A stretch of DNA of 36,044 bases, taken from NCBI GenBank assembly GCA_030753015.1, contig JASMDC010000035.1:1-36044 (forward strand), read 5' to 3'. This stretch comes from Candidatus Undinarchaeales archaeon (GTDB taxonomy: Archaea; SpSt-1190; JASMDC01). Under the pieces are notes generated by a model. That model made no database searches and had not been told where the DNA came from. It saw nothing but the letters and a program-made list of their open reading frames with translations. Shown one piece after another: positions 33,330-36,044 of this stretch; the stretch's first letter is position 1; the number at the start of each line of letters is the position of its first letter. The position numbers and the translations under genes were made by a program.

Positions 33330-34321
33330 GCATTGTGACGGTGGAGCCATCATTCCGTGACCTCTTCATCGAGATCACTGGTAAGTGCAACCTCAAATGC
33401 TGTCATTGCTTTCGGCCCGAATGTGAGGAGATCGATGTTCCCGTCAAGGAGCTTAAGGACCGGATTCACCAGGTCAAGTCCAACAACATCATCCTCACCG
33501 GAGGAGAACCGACACTACACCCGGACCTTCGTCACATCATTAGCATTGCAAAGGAGCGAGTTGGCGAGGATGGGAAGGTCATCCTGATCACGAATGCTGC
33601 AAGATGGTCCGAGGCGATCATGCGCACCATCTACGAGGCCGACGTGGTGAACGTATCACTCGACTGGGCTGATGACCGACATGACGAGAACAGGGGCATG
33701 AACGGGCTTCAAGAGAATGTTGGCAGGCTTATCGATCAGCTCACTACGATGACGATGCCGCACAAGGCTCGACCGAAGATAAACCTCTTGGTCACGATGT
33801 TCCATGAGAACATGGATGCCGATAACATAGACGCTATCGTCAGGTTCGCGCACGAGCACAACGTGGACGATATCGTCTTTGATAGGTATGTCCCTTGTTT
33901 CAGCAATCCTTCCGCTTTGACAACCGCGGAAATGAAAATCGCCCTCGAATCCCTCGACGCTCTGAGCTCGGAAGCAGACGCCTCCACGGGATCACCACAG
34001 ATCACAATATATGAAATCTTTGCCAACATACTCTACGGGTACTCGACACCGCGGTGCCGATGCAAGGGTAGGGTGTTCTGTGACATCTACGGGAAATGGT
34101 CGCCATGCCCCTTCTACCCGGTAAGGTTCGACAATCCATCGAAGGTGGTCCACGAGCGGGCACAGGAGGACCTTCCGGGAGCTTGCATCGGTTGTGAGCA
34201 TGCCGACAGCTGTCACGGTGGATGCCCTGCGACCCGTCTTGTCGTACATGGTACGCTTAAGAAACGAGATCCCCTGTGTCCGTTCAGGGTACCAATTGAT
34301 TTCCAGGAAAAAGGTGCCTAG
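33326..34321 (+). CDS. Radical SAM protein with SPASM-like C-terminal cysteine cluster
   Basis: 331 aa from GTG at 33326 (GGGAG 5 nt before); a GTG at 33335 with AAGGTGAG is an alternative. The SAM-binding [4Fe-4S] motif C-x3-C-x2-C is Cys21, Cys25 and Cys28, and GGEP (59-62) binds the SAM amino group. The last ~90 residues carry many cysteines (C-R-C-K-G, F-C-D-I-Y-G-K, C-P-F-Y-P, C-I-G-C, S-C-H-G-G-C-P, L-C-P-F), a SPASM arrangement for auxiliary iron-sulfur clusters. Such enzymes modify peptides, cofactors or tetrapyrroles. I see no precursor peptide or partner that fixes the substrate. It appears less GC-rich than the flanking genes. AhbC/AhbD heme enzymes share the architecture, but I cannot see their specific N-terminal sequence. 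Confidence 0.85.
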   Translation: MSIVTVEPSFRDLFIEITGKCNLKCCHCFRPECEEIDVPVKELKDRIHQVKSNNIILTGGEPTLHPDLRHIISIAKERVGEDGKVILITNAARWSEAIMRTIYEADVVNVSLDWADDRHDENRGMNGLQENVGRLIDQLTTMTMPHKARPKINLLVTMFHENMDADNIDAIVRFAHEHNVDDIVFDRYVPCFSNPSALTTAEMKIALESLDALSSEADASTGSPQITIYEIFANILYGYSTPRCRCKGRVFCDIYGKWSPCPFYPVRFDNPSKVVHERAQEDLPGACIGCEHADSCHGGCPATRLVVHGTLKKRDPLCPFRVPIDFQEKGA

Positions 34322-34393
34322 AAATGACAGGTATCGATCGCCCGCCCGAACACCTTCTACATGAGTCGGGCCCGCTTCAAAGCATGGCCGTCA

Positions 34394-35665
34394 TCATTCG
34401 TCCTCGCCGATGAGCGGCAGGTCAGCGACCCGGGAGGTCTCGACGGTGAGTGCGCGGACGTCCGAGCGGTCCAGGTCTGCAGTGTCGTACCTCTTCGTGG
34501 TGATGGTGGACATCTGGACCTCCTGGAGAAGTGCCCCTCCGTAGTTCTCCACCCCTTCCTCGCCGTTGAACCGCGCAGCGTTCACCCAGGGGCGACCCAT
34601 CCCTGCCGCGTCGGCGCCGAGAGCCAGAGATTTCACGACCTGTGAGCCCTTGTAGATGCCCCCGGCTATTATCAGCGTCGGCAGGTCATTCTCGGCGTCC
34701 GGGAACTCCTCCGCGTACGCATCGAGCTCTGAGCGGGTCTTCCTGAGGAGAGCCAGCGTGGGCAGACCTACCTCGTTCATGACATCGGTGGGGGCCATTC
34801 CGGTCCCACCCTCGGAGCCGTCCACCGTGATGTTGTCAACGCCGGCCTCAGCCAGCGCATACACGATCTCGTGCATGTCGTTGAACCCACCGAGCTTGGC
34901 CCATACCGGCATATCGTACGTCTCCTTGAGGACCTTCACCTGGTCTATGAGACCTTCAATGGAGGGGGCGCCCGCTGCCGAATGGCGGATCCATGTGCCG
35001 TCGCCCATATCCTCCACGTGGTAACCGAGCTTTCGGTAGCGATCCACCTCCTGCGCATCGGTCAGCCGCACGATGCCGCCCAGGCCCGGCTTGGCGCCCT
35101 GACCCAGCTTGATCTCTATGCCGTCGGCTCCGTAGGCTGCGGCCTTGTCGAAGATGCCCAGAGCGATCTCGTTCTCGTTACCCTCGACGAGGATACCGCC
35201 GTAGCCCGTCATCTGGTTGGTGTGGTAGAGGTCGATGAGTTCCTTGAGCCGGTCCTCCCCGTGCGTCACCATGACGTTCTCGCCGATGACATAGGGTACG
35301 CCCTGCCTGGCCGCAGCGACCACGATCTGGTCGGCGACGCCGTTCGCGGCCTTGGTAGAGCCAAGGGCGCAGACCGTGGCCGGTATGTACGACGTGAGGC
35401 CGCCTATCTCGGTTGCGGTGTCCACGTCGGTGTAGACGGGATCCCGTCCCAGCTCGACCCGCTTGTCGTGGCCGCCGAAGAGCCGGGGCATGATCTGGAG
35501 GTCGTCGAGCCCGGGATACCCTTTCCGTGAGCTCCACGGGTGACTGCCGTACTTCGGGAAGGGTGTCTCTCCCGTCTCGGCCATATGCTTGATGCGCTTA
35601 TACATCTCACCATGGTCCTTTTCCTTGTGGTGGACCTCTTCAGGATCAAGATATGACTCTATCAT
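34394..35665 (-). CDS. Stand-alone FMN-dependent glutamate-synthase-like protein
   Basis: 423 aa, ATG at 35665. Resembles the FMN-binding synthase domain of GltB and of archaeal or methylamine-pathway relatives: IKLGQGAKPGLGG (about 205-217), GSEGGTGMAPTDVMNEVGLPT, then IIAGGIYKGSQVVKSLALGAD. There is no glutaminase domain and only one cysteine (Cys99), so the [3Fe-4S] cluster ligands of true glutamate synthase are missing. The length fits the separate FMN subunits of glutamate synthase-like enzymes. Substrate is therefore uncertain: amide nitrogen transfer, or a different oxidoreduction. It converges with the radical SAM gene. No ribosome binding site is seen; a TATA box at suitable distance suggests a leaderless message. 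Confidence 0.85.
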   Translation of the reverse strand: MIESYLDPEEVHHKEKDHGEMYKRIKHMAETGETPFPKYGSHPWSSRKGYPGLDDLQIMPRLFGGHDKRVELGRDPVYTDVDTATEIGGLTSYIPATVCALGSTKAANGVADQIVVAAARQGVPYVIGENVMVTHGEDRLKELIDLYHTNQMTGYGGILVEGNENEIALGIFDKAAAYGADGIEIKLGQGAKPGLGGIVRLTDAQEVDRYRKLGYHVEDMGDGTWIRHSAAGAPSIEGLIDQVKVLKETYDMPVWAKLGGFNDMHEIVYALAEAGVDNITVDGSEGGTGMAPTDVMNEVGLPTLALLRKTRSELDAYAEEFPDAENDLPTLIIAGGIYKGSQVVKSLALGADAAGMGRPWVNAARFNGEEGVENYGGALLQEVQMSTITTKRYDTADLDRSDVRALTVETSRVADLPLIGEDE

Positions 35666-35689
35666 GTGATGTCCGAGCCGGATAGCGGA

Positions 35690-35697
35690 TTAATATA
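35690..35697 (-). promoter_or_regulatory. TATA box of the glutamate-synthase-like gene
   Basis: TATATTAA on the minus strand, 24 bp before the ATG at 35665, the right distance for transcription to begin at or next to the start codon. Confidence 0.5.
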
Positions 35698-35883
35698 GGT
35701 GCCGGTTTCCATTTGGAAACCTTCATAGTCCGCCCTCGTTCCGAGGTGTAATCCCTGTGGTCCGGGCGGGCCATGACCACTTCCACCACACGTCCTACCT
35801 TATCTGACATGATGCCACATTTCTCCCCACGATTTCTTTCAAGGCCAGCAGCTCATCCTCACTGGGGCTCCTCGCGTTCATGA
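35698..35883. other. Intergenic stretch with no supported gene
   Basis: I see no convincing ORF, RNA gene or strong repeat here, only short accidental reading frames. Confidence 0.5.
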
Positions 35884-36044
35884 GGCCCGGGTCGAGGAGC
35901 TTCGATGAAGGGCGGAATCCTTGGATCTAGCGTCGTCCAGGGCCACCGCCCGCCGCCTCAGGGGAGAATACCGAAGTCCGCCACGCTGAAGGGGCGGATG
36001 GAGAGGAAGCTCCTGACAAAGAACGGACGGGAGATGTACAAGAA
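35884..36044 (+). pseudogene. Possible transposase fragment cut by the window edge
   Basis: An open frame from 35884 runs off the window. Its end reads K-G-R-M-E-R-K-L-L-T-K-N-G-R-E-M-Y-K, reminiscent of a segment in DDE transposases of the IS1182/IS5 type (MxxKLxTxxGxxxYxxR). No upstream transposase part is seen, so it would be a remnant or the start of a diverged copy. Recognition is by eye only. Confidence 0.3.

Noticed and set aside
33326..34321. Radical SAM gene as AhbC or AhbD of the siroheme-to-heme route
   Set aside because: The cysteine layout is compatible, but I see no family-specific sequence and no ahbA/ahbB genes nearby, so only the general SPASM-type call is supported.

Overview
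The window looks archaeal, of moderately high G+C, most plausibly a euryarchaeal or Thermoplasmatota-type organism; I cannot place it more precisely. The case rests on TATA-box promoters 25-35 bp from several starts that lack ribosome binding sites (leaderless style), GGTGAT/GGAGG ribosome binding sites elsewhere, a short archaeal-type HTH regulator with a C-terminal cysteine motif, and surface proteins built as signal peptide, cysteine-rich repeats, one membrane segment and a short cytoplasmic tail.

Left part (1-17.5 kb), a surface-protein island. A secreted 1962-aa cysteine-rich protein carries a complete NlpC/P60 cysteine-peptidase domain (144-6032, +). A membrane-anchored 484-aa protein of unknown function follows (7680-6226, -). 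Next is a 2479-aa type I membrane protein (15232-7793, -). Its LamG domain is interrupted by seven propeller-like repeats, followed by about 1500 residues of disulfide-type modules, one membrane segment and a Gln/Tyr-rich cytoplasmic tail. Divergent from it is a type II membrane protein with a very similar Gln/Tyr-rich cytoplasmic head and about 12 extracellular GLUG repeats (15369-17453, +). A small HTH regulator with a perfect 20-bp palindrome in its promoter (17948-17586, -) closes the region.

Middle part (18.2-32.8 kb), one minus-strand sulfur-assimilation cluster of 14 recognised genes, mostly separated by 0-70 bp or overlapping by 4 bp. In transcription order: two TauE/SafE permeases, APS reductase (cysH), ATP sulfurylase (sat), precorrin-2 dehydrogenase, hemA, hemC, a cobA-hemD fusion, hemL, hemB, siroheme sulfite reductase, tusA, cysteine synthase and a membrane-anchored extracytoplasmic FMN-binding protein. 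Together they take sulfate through APS, sulfite and sulfide to cysteine, and glutamyl-tRNA through uroporphyrinogen III to sirohydrochlorin for the sulfite reductase. No APS kinase and no dedicated heme-branch gene is present, so the tetrapyrrole genes here look devoted to siroheme.

Right part (32.8-36 kb). The 484-bp region upstream of the sulfur cluster is unusually structured: a 12-bp palindrome, a run of perfect hairpins, two ~61-nt related repeats 125 bp apart, then a symmetric AT-rich TATA element that could fire both ways. This is my best candidate for an undescribed element, possibly a long structured leader RNA or small RNAs controlling sulfur assimilation. A tiny Arg-rich ORF and a radical SAM/SPASM enzyme lie on the plus strand, followed by a convergent stand-alone FMN glutamate-synthase-like protein without iron-sulfur cysteines. 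At the extreme right edge there may be a transposase fragment.

A unifying inference is that very cysteine-rich surface proteins sit beside the cysteine-making operon and an extracytoplasmic flavoprotein. They may form a linked programme of cysteine supply and extracellular redox or disulfide chemistry. This is untested.
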